A DNA stretch of 64,000 bases from the NCBI RefSeq assembly GCF_003858635.1, contig NZ_RQJO01000008.1, positions 248,001 through 312,000 of the forward strand. Reading direction: 5' to 3'. The notes under the pieces were generated by a model, which had not been told where the DNA came from, made no database searches, and was given only the letters and a program-made list of their open reading frames with translations. The first letter of the stretch is position 1, and the number at the start of each line of letters is the position of its first letter. Positions 1 to 8,864 of this stretch are shown here, one piece after another. Made by a program: the position numbers and the translations under genes. The DNA comes from Larkinella rosea (GTDB lineage Bacteria; Bacteroidota; Bacteroidia; Cytophagales; Spirosomataceae).

Positions 1-463
1 CGTCAAACCGCTGAAGGAGAAGGCAACGGTCTCTTCGTTGAAAGGCGCCGAACTGGCGCTCTACAACGCGGGCAAGGAAATTTACGGCAAGGAAGGTTAT
101 TGCACGACCTGCCACCAGGCCGACGGCAAAGGGCTGGCGGCTTCCGGTTTTCCGCCCCTGAACGGCACGCCCTGGGTCATCGGGAACGAAGAACGATTGA
201 TCAAAATTGCCCTAAAAGGCTTGTTGGGACCCATCGAAGTGGCGGGTAAAAATTACCCCGGTCAGGTGCCGATGACACCCTTTGGAGGTTTGCTGAACGA
301 CAACGAACTGGCCGCCGTGCTGACCTACGTGCGGAATTCCTTCGGGAATACTGCGTCAGCCATTTCGCCGGAACAGGTCAAGAAAGTGCGGGCCGCGACC
401 GAAAGCAAGAAGGATTTCTATGCGCCGGATCAGTTGTTGAAAGCACATCCAATGGAAAAATAA
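1..463 (+). CDS. Cytochrome c domain, 3' end of a truncated gene
   Basis: The reading frame is open from the window edge, so only the C-terminal part of the gene is visible. It carries one haem-binding CxxCH (CTTCH) followed by QADGKG, and a later MTPFGG stretch whose Met is the likely sixth haem ligand, then the usual LNDNELAAVLTYVRNSFGN helix of class I cytochrome c. The terminal tail (about 35 residues, Lys-rich) resembles the end of large Bacteroidetes/Planctomycetes dehydrogenase or HEAT-repeat proteins that end in a cytochrome domain. That parent identity is inference because the N-terminal part lies outside the window. It should be extracytoplasmic, as c-type haem is attached there. 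A degenerate inverted repeat follows the stop codon. Confidence 0.85.
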   Translation, partial: VKPLKEKATVSSLKGAELALYNAGKEIYGKEGYCTTCHQADGKGLAASGFPPLNGTPWVIGNEERLIKIALKGLLGPIEVAGKNYPGQVPMTPFGGLLNDNELAAVLTYVRNSFGNTASAISPEQVKKVRAATESKKDFYAPDQLLKAHPMEK

Positions 464-634
464 CGGATTCATGACTTGAGGTAAACAAGTTTTAGTCTGT
501 GCGAGTTTAATTATTCAACGAAATAATATAAATTTTCGCGGACTAAAATTTGTGGGTATGTAGAGAAAATGTTGTAAAATGAATATTTTTGGTGGGTTCT
601 GTGTTATTAAACGGTAACGAAATCATTTTTTGTG
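464..634. repeat. Degenerate family A inverted repeat in gene-free stretch
   Basis: The roughly 300 bases between the cytochrome stop and plsY hold no gene. At about 479-560 two arms face each other: one containing TTTTAGTCTGTGCG, the other CGCGGACTAAAATTTGTGGGTA. They are diverged relatives of the perfect palindromic element at 48833-48915 (core ACGGACT..AGTCCGT followed by GGGTAC). The arms pair only imperfectly, so I read this as an old decayed copy. Confidence 0.45.
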
Positions 635-642
635 TAGATTTG
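635..642 (+). promoter_or_regulatory. Candidate -7 element for plsY
   Basis: TAGATTTG fits the Bacteroidetes sigma-A -7 consensus TAnnTTTG. No convincing TTTG -33 box lies at the usual 19-21 base spacing. It would give a leader of about 115 bases before the plsY start. Confidence 0.4.
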
Positions 643-766
643 TCGTTCGGAAGTTGTTCCAACCCACCAAGAATCCCTACTTTTAAGTCTCTGCGCACCT
701 TTTCAGGTGAATTTGGTAGTATTAGTACTCAATGTTAGTCGCACCGCCGAAGCGGTAGATTCTTGA

Positions 767-1426
767 ATGAACGTGTTATTGATCATTGCAACAACATTAT
801 TGGCTTACATGCTGGGTTCCATTCCGACTGCCGTTTGGTATGGAGAAGGTTTCTTTGGATTAGATATTCGTCAATACGGAAGTGGGAACGCGGGCGCGAC
901 CAACACATTTCGCGTGCTGGGCAAACGGGCCGGAACGATCGTGATGCTGATCGATGTGCTGAAAGGCTATACGGCCACGATTTTATCTTCGCTGCTGTGG
1001 TATTTCGATGTGATCGGGACCCACGAAATACTGACATTTAAACTGGTTTTTGGCCTCGTCGCCGTCATTGGGCACGTTTTCCCGGTTTGGGCGGATTTTA
1101 AAGGTGGCAAAGGGGTTGCTTCATTGTTGGGCATGGTGTTAGCCATTCACCCCGAAGTAGCCGCGGTTTGCATTGGTATTTTTCTGGTTGTCGTCATTGC
1201 TTCACAGTACGTTTCGCTGGGTTCTATGATGGCCGCTTTAGCCTTTCCGGTGTTGTTGCTGTTGCGGGCTTTTGGTCAGAAAGAACATCCGTTGCTGATT
1301 GTCTTCGGTGTCCTCGTTTTCCTGTTTGTGGTCTTGACCCACCAGAAAAACATTACCCGACTCCTGAATGGCGAAGAAAACCGGACGCGACTCATCAAAT
1401 TCCGGAAGAAAGAAGACGAAGAATAA
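767..1426 (+). CDS. plsY: Glycerol-3-phosphate acyltransferase PlsY
   Basis: Integral membrane acyl-phosphate:glycerol-3-phosphate acyltransferase, first committed step of phosphatidic acid synthesis at the inner membrane. All three family motifs are visible: GSGNAGATN at residues 38-46, KGGKGVA at 112-118 (the phosphate-binding motif) and HQKNITRLLNGEE at 192-204. Hydrophobic segments alternate as expected for this multi-span family, and 219 residues is a normal length. The C-terminus is a charged cytoplasmic tail (KFRKKEDEE). A strong intrinsic terminator follows 24 bases after the stop, so it is probably monocistronic. Confidence 0.96.
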   Translation: MNVLLIIATTLLAYMLGSIPTAVWYGEGFFGLDIRQYGSGNAGATNTFRVLGKRAGTIVMLIDVLKGYTATILSSLLWYFDVIGTHEILTFKLVFGLVAVIGHVFPVWADFKGGKGVASLLGMVLAIHPEVAAVCIGIFLVVVIASQYVSLGSMMAALAFPVLLLLRAFGQKEHPLLIVFGVLVFLFVVLTHQKNITRLLNGEENRTRLIKFRKKEDEE

Positions 1427-1449
1427 GTTTCAAGTCATACCGATTGCAG

Positions 1450-1487
1450 GACGCCCCGAAGTGATTAACTTCGGGGCGTCATTTTTT
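1450..1487 (+). terminator. Intrinsic terminator after plsY
   Basis: A perfect 13-base stem (GACGCCCCGAAGT / ACTTCGGGGCGTC) with loop GATTA, followed immediately by ATTTTTT. Confidence 0.93.
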
Positions 1488-1530
1488 GGTCGTATTCCCG
1501 TTGTCAACCCGACAAAAACCCGTTACATCC

Positions 1531-2910
1531 ATGTTATCAACCTACTTTGCGGAACATAAAGAGCGGTTTCTGAACGAACTCTTCGAACTCCTGCGGATTC
1601 CGTCCGTCAGCGCCGACTCCAAATTCAAACCGGACATGCGCCGGGCGGCTGAGTTTGTGAAAGAAAAACTGACGGCGGCCGGTCTGGACAAGGCCGGAAT
1701 CCACGAAACACCGGGACACCCGGTCGTTTACGCCGAAAAACTCATCGACGATTCACTCCCGACGGTGTTGGTTTATGGTCACTACGACGTCCAGCCCGCT
1801 GATCCCTACGAACTCTGGAATACGCCACCTTTTGAACCCACGATCCGCAACGAGCGCATTTACGCCCGCGGCTCCTGCGACGACAAAGGCCAGTTTTACA
1901 TGCATGTCAAAGCCCTCGAAGCCATGCTGGCGACCGACGGTTTGCCCTGCAACGTAAAGGTGATGATCGAAGGCGAAGAAGAAATCGGCTCCGATCACCT
2001 GGGCAAGTTTGTGGCCGAAAACCGCGAAATGCTCAAAGCTGACGTGGTGCTGATTTCCGATACCAGCATTATTGCCAACGATGTACCGTCGATCGAAGCC
2101 GGTTTGCGCGGTTTGTCGTACGTCGAGGTGGAGGTGGTTGGCCCCAACCGCGACCTGCATTCGGGCGTGTACGGCGGTGCTGTACAGAATCCGCTCAATG
2201 TGCTGTGTCAACTGATTGCTTCGCTGCACGACGACAAGGGCCGGATTACGATTCCCGGTTTTTACGATAAAGTGGAAGAACTAAGCGCCGAAGAGCGGGC
2301 CGCGCTGGCCGAAGCCCCCTTCGACGAAGAAGAATACAAACGGGATTTGGGCCTGAAGGCGGTTTTTGGTGAAGAAGGCTACACCTCGCCCGAACGGGCT
2401 TCCATTCGGCCCACACTCGACGTAAACGGAATCTGGGGCGGTTATATCGGCGAAGGAGCCAAAACCGTGTTGCCCGGGAAAGCGCAGGCCAAAATCAGCA
2501 TGCGGCTGGTGCCGAATCAGGACCCGGACGAGATTACCGAATTGTTTACGAAACACTTTGTCGCCATCGCTCCGCCGACGGTTTCGGTTAACGTGACGCC
2601 CCACCACGGCGGTCAGCCCTACGTAACGCCGACGGATTCGGTCGAATTTGAAGCCGCCCGACGCGCGTTCCGCGAATCCTGGGGCAAAGACGCCATTCCG
2701 ACGCGGGGCGGAGGCAGCATTCCCATCGTGGCGCTGTTCGAGAAGGAACTGGGCATTAAATCCATTCTGATGGGTTTCGGGCTGGACATCGACGCGCTGC
2801 ATTCGCCGAACGAAAGCTACGGGTTGTTCAATTTTTACAAGGGAATCGAAACCATTCCGTATTTCTACAAGCATTACGCCGATTTGAAAAAAACGGTCGT
2901 TGATGCCTGA
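1531..2910 (+). CDS. M20 family metallodipeptidase
   Basis: Cytoplasmic zinc peptidase of the M20 (carnosinase/dipeptidase) type. Visible landmarks: VYGHYDVQPADPYELW with the first metal His84 and catalytic Asp86, the bridging Asp in RGSCDDKGQ (about 117), the general-base/ligand pair in IEGEEEIGS (about 147-154), DLHSGVYGG in the dimerisation lid, and C-terminal LHSPNESY carrying the last His ligand. No signal peptide. I chose ATG 1531 (MLSTYFAEHKERF) because the open frame further upstream runs back through the T tract of the plsY terminator. Length is 459 residues, typical for the family. Exact dipeptide preference cannot be told from sequence. Confidence 0.92.
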   Translation: MLSTYFAEHKERFLNELFELLRIPSVSADSKFKPDMRRAAEFVKEKLTAAGLDKAGIHETPGHPVVYAEKLIDDSLPTVLVYGHYDVQPADPYELWNTPPFEPTIRNERIYARGSCDDKGQFYMHVKALEAMLATDGLPCNVKVMIEGEEEIGSDHLGKFVAENREMLKADVVLISDTSIIANDVPSIEAGLRGLSYVEVEVVGPNRDLHSGVYGGAVQNPLNVLCQLIASLHDDKGRITIPGFYDKVEELSAEERAALAEAPFDEEEYKRDLGLKAVFGEEGYTSPERASIRPTLDVNGIWGGYIGEGAKTVLPGKAQAKISMRLVPNQDPDEITELFTKHFVAIAPPTVSVNVTPHHGGQPYVTPTDSVEFEAARRAFRESWGKDAIPTRGGGSIPIVALFEKELGIKSILMGFGLDIDALHSPNESYGLFNFYKGIETIPYFYKHYADLKKTVVDA

Positions 2911-2931
2911 AATAACCGCTAACGAATTACC

Positions 2932-2959
2932 CCTCCGGCCCAAAACCGGAGGCTTTTTT
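2932..2959 (+). terminator. Intrinsic terminator after the dipeptidase
   Basis: Stem CCTCCGG / CCGGAGG with a short CCCAAAA loop, then CTTTTTTA. It ends just before the start of the next gene. Confidence 0.9.
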
Positions 2960-2967
2960 ATGGCACG

Positions 2968-3864
2968 ATGAAGCACTTTCTACTGTCTTTTTTCACCCTC
3001 ATTGGGTCAATAGGCGCGTGGGCGCAGGAAACGCCCGACACGCTGGTGATCCGCACCGCGACGATGACCGAGCCGGCTTATCCGCGTCGCGAATTCCTGC
3101 CGAAAGGCCACCTGTTCGATCCGATTTTGCTCGATCCGCTCGAAGCCCAAACCAGTGTCAGCGTTTTGCCCGCTTACTGGACGGAAGGAAAGAAGTACGA
3201 CGGCAGCATCGTTCCGTTTGCATTCGGACTCCGAAAACCGATCATCCGCTGGTATAAATCGGCCGAACGCAGCTCCGAACTCTCGTTCGATGTGGCTTCG
3301 TTTACGCAGTTTGAAGTGTATCACGACGATAAACTGAACAAACAGAAGCGGCAGATCATGAACACGGATTACCGCCTTAGCTTTCTGTACAACATCAAAG
3401 TCCGGAATCACAGCTGGCGGTTGCGGCTCTATCACCTGTCGTCGCACCTCGGCGACGATTACCTGTTCCGCAATCAGATCAATTATTACCTGCCCAATCC
3501 GGTCAATTACGAACTGGTCGATGTAACGTACAGCCACGAACGCAACGGTTTTCGGAAATACGCGGGCATTGGCATCGGTTTGCGCAAACCGGAAGAACGC
3601 AAGCGACTGAGCGCGGAAGCCGGTTTTTATTACCGAAAACCGTCACAGGCTTTTGCCCGGTTCGTCGGTGGAATCGACCTGAAACTCTGGCAGCAAACCG
3701 ATTTTCGCCCCGGCATTAAAGCCGGTTTAGGGCTGGAACTCGGCCGCACGGCCAACAACCTGACGTTCCTGATCGAAACCTACACCGGTTTTCGGCCCTA
3801 CAGCGTCTACGAAAGTCAGAAAACCCGCTGGCTGGGCATTGGCGTTTATTTCAATCCCATTTAG
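2968..3864 (+). CDS. DUF1207-family outer-membrane-type protein
   Basis: Begins with a clear signal peptide (MKHFLLSFFTLIGSIGAWAQ, cleavage after WAQ). The body is rich in alternating aromatic/polar strands, and contains SFTQFEVYH, NTDYRLSFLYN and the conserved WRLRLYHLSSHLGDDYL, which I recognise from DUF1207 proteins. The last residues, GIGVYFNPI, look like a terminal membrane strand. It is probably an outer-membrane beta-barrel or surface-associated protein of unknown function. Only 18 bases separate it from the ABC permease fusion downstream, so they are likely co-transcribed; whether they act together is unknown. Confidence 0.75.
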   Translation: MKHFLLSFFTLIGSIGAWAQETPDTLVIRTATMTEPAYPRREFLPKGHLFDPILLDPLEAQTSVSVLPAYWTEGKKYDGSIVPFAFGLRKPIIRWYKSAERSSELSFDVASFTQFEVYHDDKLNKQKRQIMNTDYRLSFLYNIKVRNHSWRLRLYHLSSHLGDDYLFRNQINYYLPNPVNYELVDVTYSHERNGFRKYAGIGIGLRKPEERKRLSAEAGFYYRKPSQAFARFVGGIDLKLWQQTDFRPGIKAGLGLELGRTANNLTFLIETYTGFRPYSVYESQKTRWLGIGVYFNPI

Positions 3865-3882
3865 GGATTATCCAACCGAGTC

Positions 3883-5442
3883 ATGCTGGAATTCCTCGAC
3901 TTTGTGGTGCAACAGCGGGCGAAACTGGTCGAACAAACGCTGACGCACATTGGCCTGACGTTTCTGTCGCTCAGTCTGGCGTTGTTGATCGGTTTGCCGT
4001 TGGGAATTGCAATTACACATCGTCCGAAACTGGCGGCCCTGGTGCTCGGAACAGCGGGTGTTTTGCAAACCATTCCGAGCGTCGCGTTGCTCGGTTCACT
4101 CATCCCGGTTTTGGGAATCGGTGTCGGTCCCGCCATTTTTGCGTTATTCCTGTACGCGTTGCTCCCGATTGTTCGGAATGCTTACGTCGGCATTCGGGAG
4201 GTTGATCCAATGCTGAAAGAAGCCGCTCAGGGCATGGGCATGAACGCTTGGCAGGTCCTGTTCCGGCTGGAACTGCCGCTGGCGTTGCCGGTTATTTTTG
4301 CGGGAATCCGCACGGCAACCGTGATTAATGTCGGGGTCGCTACGCTGGCGGCTTACATCGCAGCTGGCGGTCTGGGCGAGTTTATTTTTGGCGGAATTGC
4401 GCTGAATAACACCCCTATGATTCTGGCGGGAGCCATTCCGGCGGCTTTGCTGGCCCTTCTGCTTGATTTTTTACTGGCCCGATTGCAGCAGTTGCAGGGA
4501 CTTCAATTACGCCGGGTTACTGCGTTTTTTCTGTTGATCGCGCCCGTCCTGTCGGCGTTTTACTGGTTGCCGACCAGTCGTCAGGCGAAGCTGACGGCCG
4601 GTTTTGCGCACGAATTTTACGGGCGGGCCGATGGTTATCCGGGATTGGTTCGGGCGTACGGGTTGCAGGTAACGCCCAAATTGATCGACCAGAATCTGAT
4701 GTACGAAGCCATTTTTCGCCAGCAGGTCGATCTCATCAGTGGCTATTCGACCGACGGACGAATCAAGGCCTTTGACTTGCGGGTTTTGGACGATGACAAC
4801 CACGCGTTTCCGCCTTACGAAGCCGCGCTGGTGATTCGGCAAGCGGTTCTGAACCAGCACCCTGAAGTAGCTCAAACGTTGCAGTTGCTGGAAGGAAAAC
4901 TGTCGGATGCGGTAATAACGGAGTTGAATTACCGCGCCGATTATCTGCACGAATCACCGGAAGCCGTGGCCCGGCGGTTTCTGCAAAAAACCGGGTTGTT
5001 GATTCCATCGGTGCCGACTAAACGGCAGGGAAAGATCGTGATTGGCACCAAGATTTTTACGGAGCAATACATTCTGGCCGAGATGCTGCGGCAACTGCTC
5101 GAAAACCGCACCTCGCTGGAAGTGATCACCAAAACCGGTCTGGGCGGCACCAAAATCTGCTTCGATGCCCTGAATGCCGGAAGCATCGACCTGTATCCCG
5201 AATACTCCGGCACCGGTTTACTCGTCATCCTGCAACCACCGCCGGCTCTGGCCGATTCGCTGAAATCCGACCCTAAAGCGGTTTTTCAATACGTCAGCCG
5301 TGCATTTCAAAACCGCTACAACCTGCGCTGGTTGCCACCGCTGGGGTTCAACAATACGTATGCGCTGATGATGCGCCGGGCGCAGGCCGAGCAACTGGGC
5401 ATACGGTCCATTTCGGATTTGAAGCGGTTTTTAGATCGGTAG
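3883..5442 (+). CDS. Osmoprotectant ABC permease fused to a circularly permuted OpuAC-type binding domain
   Basis: Residues 1-200 are a ProW/OpuCB-type permease with the EAA loop EAAQGMGMNAWQ near 113-124. A further membrane span lies at about 212-228. The remainder is an OpuAC/ProX-like glycine betaine/choline binding domain, but its halves are swapped. Residues about 236-373 (KLTAGFAHEFYGRADGYPGL, YSTDGRIKAFDL, ELNYRADYL) correspond to the normal C-terminal half. Residues about 381-519 (KIVIGTKIFTEQYILAEML, GLGGTKICFDALNAGSIDLY, GFNNTYALMM, SISDL) correspond to the normal N-terminal half. The protein stops right after SISDLKRFLDR, the point where the normal order would cross over. Predicted role is uptake of quaternary amines. 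No ATPase gene is adjacent. Confidence 0.88.
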   Translation: MLEFLDFVVQQRAKLVEQTLTHIGLTFLSLSLALLIGLPLGIAITHRPKLAALVLGTAGVLQTIPSVALLGSLIPVLGIGVGPAIFALFLYALLPIVRNAYVGIREVDPMLKEAAQGMGMNAWQVLFRLELPLALPVIFAGIRTATVINVGVATLAAYIAAGGLGEFIFGGIALNNTPMILAGAIPAALLALLLDFLLARLQQLQGLQLRRVTAFFLLIAPVLSAFYWLPTSRQAKLTAGFAHEFYGRADGYPGLVRAYGLQVTPKLIDQNLMYEAIFRQQVDLISGYSTDGRIKAFDLRVLDDDNHAFPPYEAALVIRQAVLNQHPEVAQTLQLLEGKLSDAVITELNYRADYLHESPEAVARRFLQKTGLLIPSVPTKRQGKIVIGTKIFTEQYILAEMLRQLLENRTSLEVITKTGLGGTKICFDALNAGSIDLYPEYSGTGLLVILQPPPALADSLKSDPKAVFQYVSRAFQNRYNLRWLPPLGFNNTYALMMRRAQAEQLGIRSISDLKRFLDR

Positions 5443-5448
5443 CGGTTT

Positions 5449-6579
5449 TTAAAAACCGTCGAAATCCCCGGCTTTCTGAATCCGGTACGACTTCAGCCAT
5501 TGTTTCAAAACCGCATCGTCCTGAAAGGCTTTCAGGTCGTTTTTGAGGTTTTTGATGCTTCGTTTTAATTCCTGCACGTCGGATTTAAAACTAAACTCCA
5601 GCGCAACGGGCGAAGAAACAACGTAAAACGGTTGTCCACTCATCGACGAAAACTGCGATTGAAGGCTGTAAAGCTGCTCTTCCAGTTCTTTCGCCTGCTC
5701 TTTCAGGATTTTATTGTAATACTTCAACTGCTCTTCGGCCAGCGTTTCGAGGTGGTTCTGATCGATGCGGTTGTATTCCAGCTGCAGCCGCAGCAACGCC
5801 AGCAGATCGCTTTTTTCGTAGGCTTCGGTAATCCGGTGCATCACCTCGGTTTTTCGCACTTTTTCTTCTTCGTCCGGTTCCCGATCCGGGTGAAAGGCTT
5901 TTACCAGATCCATGTAAACCGTCCGTACGGCTTTCGTGATGCTGCGTTCTTCGGTTTCCTTTTTGGCGTCCCGCTCCAGTTGCTTCTTTGTTTTCGGTCG
6001 TTGGGCGCGCCGTTCCGCGTTTTGCCGCTGCTGTTCTTCGTGGGATGCCTGTTGTTCTTCCAGTTTTTGCCGCAGTTGTTCGGCTAACTTTTCCGGTGAA
6101 CTCACGTCGGCGTCGTCATCGAATTTAACCCCAAACATGGCGCTGTACATCTGTTTCAGGGTATCCGACGCCAGGCCATCAGCTTCGGCGTTGGTGGCAT
6201 CATAACCATCCGGATCGTATTTGTCGTAGATCGGTTTCAATTCGTCCAGACCGTGTTCGGAAATGAGATCAAAAGTCAGATTCAGAATGATGTCGGCCAG
6301 TTTTTTGCGTTCATTGGCTTTAAATGCACCCGATTCGTAAGCACGGTCGAACGTTCGAACCAGATTGGCGCGTTGTTGGCCATATTCCGTTTGCAACGGC
6401 ACCAGATCCTTCTGAATCCGTTGCTGGATGCGGGTCGCAGCTTCCCGGTAATCGACCAGATCCTTCTCCAGCGTCTCGATTTTCCGGGTCAGGCGGTTAA
6501 ATTCCTTCTGCGGTTTTGATAGGTTATCCTTGTCTTTTGCACTTCCGATTCGGATAACCTGTTGGTGTTGCTGCGCCAT
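5449..6579 (-). CDS. J-domain-like coiled-coil protein
   Basis: Predicted cytoplasmic 376-residue protein. The N-terminal part (about 20-75) is a charged coiled coil, the middle (about 165-220) is Gln/Glu/Arg-rich, and residues about 215-275 resemble a J domain with the diagnostic HPD (LVKAFHPDREPDEEEK), normally the site that stimulates DnaK ATPase. A second charged helical region follows. No Zn-finger or substrate-binding domain of classical DnaJ is present, so this is a specialised J-domain protein; its client is unknown. ATG 6579 (MAQQHQQV) was chosen over an earlier in-frame codon because a TACTTTTG -7 element lies between the two. Confidence 0.72.
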   Translation of the reverse strand: MAQQHQQVIRIGSAKDKDNLSKPQKEFNRLTRKIETLEKDLVDYREAATRIQQRIQKDLVPLQTEYGQQRANLVRTFDRAYESGAFKANERKKLADIILNLTFDLISEHGLDELKPIYDKYDPDGYDATNAEADGLASDTLKQMYSAMFGVKFDDDADVSSPEKLAEQLRQKLEEQQASHEEQQRQNAERRAQRPKTKKQLERDAKKETEERSITKAVRTVYMDLVKAFHPDREPDEEEKVRKTEVMHRITEAYEKSDLLALLRLQLEYNRIDQNHLETLAEEQLKYYNKILKEQAKELEEQLYSLQSQFSSMSGQPFYVVSSPVALEFSFKSDVQELKRSIKNLKNDLKAFQDDAVLKQWLKSYRIQKAGDFDGF

Positions 6580-6600
6580 TGGGAAAGAATTGGGTATTCG

Positions 6601-6608
6601 CAAAAGTA
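6601..6608 (-). promoter_or_regulatory. Candidate -7 element for the J-domain gene
   Basis: Reads TACTTTTG on the minus strand, a full match to TAnnTTTG, about 21 bases before the chosen start codon. No clear -33 box. Confidence 0.5.
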
Positions 6609-6686
6609 AGAAGACCAATTTGGAAGCGAAAGGGTAAAATTTTGTGCACCTCCCGCTTTTTGGGAAAGCTTTAGTAGATTAGCTAC

Positions 6687-7844
6687 ATGGAGCCCATCAA
6701 CCGACGCAATTTCCTGAAAGTATCCGCAGCGACCGCCGTTTCAACCCCGGTTTTTGCCAGCGCCCCGAAAACCACCCCCCGCGACAAAGTCCCCGCCGAG
6801 GTCAACTTTACCGGCGACGGCATCCACCTTTCGCCCGCAGAATATGCGCAATTGCTCGCCCAGTTGACCCAGAAAGGCACGGTTCAGGCCGATTCGTATT
6901 CGCTGCACGGCTGCGTGGAAGAACTGGAAACCAAATTTGCCCGGCTATTGGGAAAACCGAGTGCCATTTTCATGCCCACCGGCACGCTGGCCAATCACCT
7001 GGCAATCCGGACGCTGGCGGGGAACAACCGCCGGGTAATCGTGCAAAATGAAAGCCACGTGTATTGCGATACCGGCGATAGTAGCCAGACCCTGAGTCAA
7101 TTGAACCTTATTCCGCTGGGCACCGGCAAAGCGACTTTTACGCTGGAAGAAGTACAGGAAATACTGGAAAAAACCGCCGTTGGGCGCGTGGCCCGGAAAG
7201 TGGGCGTCATTTCGATCGAATCGCCCGTTCGTCGGCGACGCGGGGAGCTTTTCGATCTTCAGCAGCTGAAAAAAATCTGTGATTTTGCCCGCCAGCAGGA
7301 AATTAAACTCCACCTCGACGGCGCCCGTTTGTTTATGGCGTCGGCCTATACCGGTATTTCACCCGCCGATTATGCGGCTCCGTTCGATACGGTTTATGTA
7401 TCGCTCTATAAATATTTCAATGCCGCTTCGGGCGCGCTTCTGGCCGGTCCGAAGGAGGTGATCGAGCCCATGTATCATGACCGGCGGATGTTCGGGTCGG
7501 GTTTGCCGCAAGCCTGGCCGTTTGCGCTGGTGGCGTTGCATTACGCCGACGGTTTTCAGGAGCGGTACCAGCAAGCTGTCAAAACGTCGGAAGAATTCAT
7601 TCAGCGACTGAGCAAACATCCCGGTTTTGAGATTGAGCGCGTCCCGTCGGGCAGTAACATTTTTTCGCTGGAAGTGAAAGATAAAGATCTGAAAACCTAC
7701 GCGGCCCACCTCAAAAAACGCGGGGTTACGGTTTTGCCACCCGCTACAGCATCCAATCGGCTTGTAATGCAGGTCAACGAAACCGTTAATCGGCTATCGG
7801 CGCAGCAGTTGGAGGGCATTTTTGTGGAATCGCTGAACAGCTAG
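6687..7844 (+). CDS. Tat-exported threonine aldolase-family PLP enzyme
   Basis: Fold-type I PLP enzyme of the beta-eliminating lyase/L-threonine aldolase family, cleaving beta-hydroxy amino acids to glycine plus aldehyde in characterised members. It has SYSLHGCVEELETKFARLLG, a PTGTLANHLAIR cofactor-phosphate region, HLDGARLF with the PLP-contacting Asp, and the Schiff-base lysine in YVSLYKYFNAASGALL. Unusually it starts with a twin-arginine-like signal (INRRNFLKVSAATAVSTPVFASA), so it would be exported, whereas most threonine aldolases are cytoplasmic. Its stop codon overlaps that of the converging DMT transporter (shared CTAG). Confidence 0.85.
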   Translation: MEPINRRNFLKVSAATAVSTPVFASAPKTTPRDKVPAEVNFTGDGIHLSPAEYAQLLAQLTQKGTVQADSYSLHGCVEELETKFARLLGKPSAIFMPTGTLANHLAIRTLAGNNRRVIVQNESHVYCDTGDSSQTLSQLNLIPLGTGKATFTLEEVQEILEKTAVGRVARKVGVISIESPVRRRRGELFDLQQLKKICDFARQQEIKLHLDGARLFMASAYTGISPADYAAPFDTVYVSLYKYFNAASGALLAGPKEVIEPMYHDRRMFGSGLPQAWPFALVALHYADGFQERYQQAVKTSEEFIQRLSKHPGFEIERVPSGSNIFSLEVKDKDLKTYAAHLKKRGVTVLPPATASNRLVMQVNETVNRLSAQQLEGIFVESLNS

Positions 7845-8731
7845 CCGACTTTCTTTGCAATATAAATCTGGACAATCACCAGAATGGCGACGCCGTACTC
7901 AATCCACCCAATTGTTTCGCCCAGCAGCCAGGCCGAAAAAGTCAGGGTTAAAAACGTTTGTAAAAGCTGCACCTGCGAAACCAGGGCAACACCGCCCAGC
8001 GCCAGTCCTTTGTACCAGGGCACAAACCCAAAAAGCTGACTCAACAGAGTAACGTATATCATGGCGATAATCGCGGTTTGATGGATGACAACCGGAGGCT
8101 GATACACCCACGAAACCACCGTTGCGGGCAGACTAACGGGCAGCATAACCACCAGCGCCCCACAAATGACGTCCAGACCGGAAAGGCTTCGGGTGAGTTT
8201 TGCGCCCAGCGTGTACCCAAATCCCGCCGAAAGAGCCGCTCCGAGCAGAAGCAGATCGGCAGCTTGAAGTGTAACCTGATCACGGAGCATTACATACGCC
8301 AAAACCGTTAGACAACCGCTGGCCGAAACGATCCAGAAAGCGATCCGGTGGGATTCACGGTTAATAACCGCTCCCAGAATGGCCGTGATCAGCGGCAAAA
8401 GCGCCAGTACAATACCCGCGTGAGAAGAAGAAGTAGTATGCAACGCCAGGCTGGTCAGCAATGGAAAACCGAGGGCTACACCCAGCGAAATGCCCGCCAG
8501 CGTCCCAAAATGCCGCCTGATGAGGGGTAACTTGCCTTGCCGGGCCAATAGCGCGAACGACAGGAGTCCAGCTCCCGAAACACGACCGAAGGTGAGCAAC
8601 CACGGATTGAAACTGGCGAGTGCCAACTTGGTCATCGGCATGGTAAAGCTAAAACAGACGACCCCAACAAATCCCAGCAGCAAGCCTAATTGTTTCGACG
8701 TCAACCCCTGATCGACTACTCCCGTTTTCAT
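7841..8731 (-). CDS. EamA/DMT-family membrane transporter
   Basis: A 296-residue inner-membrane protein with about ten hydrophobic segments in two repeated EamA halves; the GFVGVVCFSFTMPMTKLAL start and the second-half LSQLFGFVPWYKGLALGG are typical of drug/metabolite transporters of the RhaT/YdcZ kind. The substrate cannot be predicted. It converges on the aldolase gene, with stop codons overlapping by four bases, and is divergent from the sulfurtransferase. Confidence 0.87.
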   Translation of the reverse strand: MKTGVVDQGLTSKQLGLLLGFVGVVCFSFTMPMTKLALASFNPWLLTFGRVSGAGLLSFALLARQGKLPLIRRHFGTLAGISLGVALGFPLLTSLALHTTSSSHAGIVLALLPLITAILGAVINRESHRIAFWIVSASGCLTVLAYVMLRDQVTLQAADLLLLGAALSAGFGYTLGAKLTRSLSGLDVICGALVVMLPVSLPATVVSWVYQPPVVIHQTAIIAMIYVTLLSQLFGFVPWYKGLALGGVALVSQVQLLQTFLTLTFSAWLLGETIGWIEYGVAILVIVQIYIAKKVG

Positions 8732-8807
8732 GCGCCCAAGGTACGGAGAATGCGTCGATCCGCCCGATCAAAAGTTAAAATTAGACCGGTTTTTCCGACT
8801 TTTAGGT

Positions 8808-8815
8808 TATTTTTG
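8808..8815 (+). promoter_or_regulatory. Candidate -7 element for the sulfurtransferase
   Basis: TATTTTTG, a full TAnnTTTG match, about 50 bases before the start codon in the divergent spacer. No -33 TTTG at the expected spacing. Confidence 0.42.
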
Positions 8816-8864
8816 GTCAGTAAAAGGCTACCGATTGACGATCCAATTTTAACGTTCAAAAACG

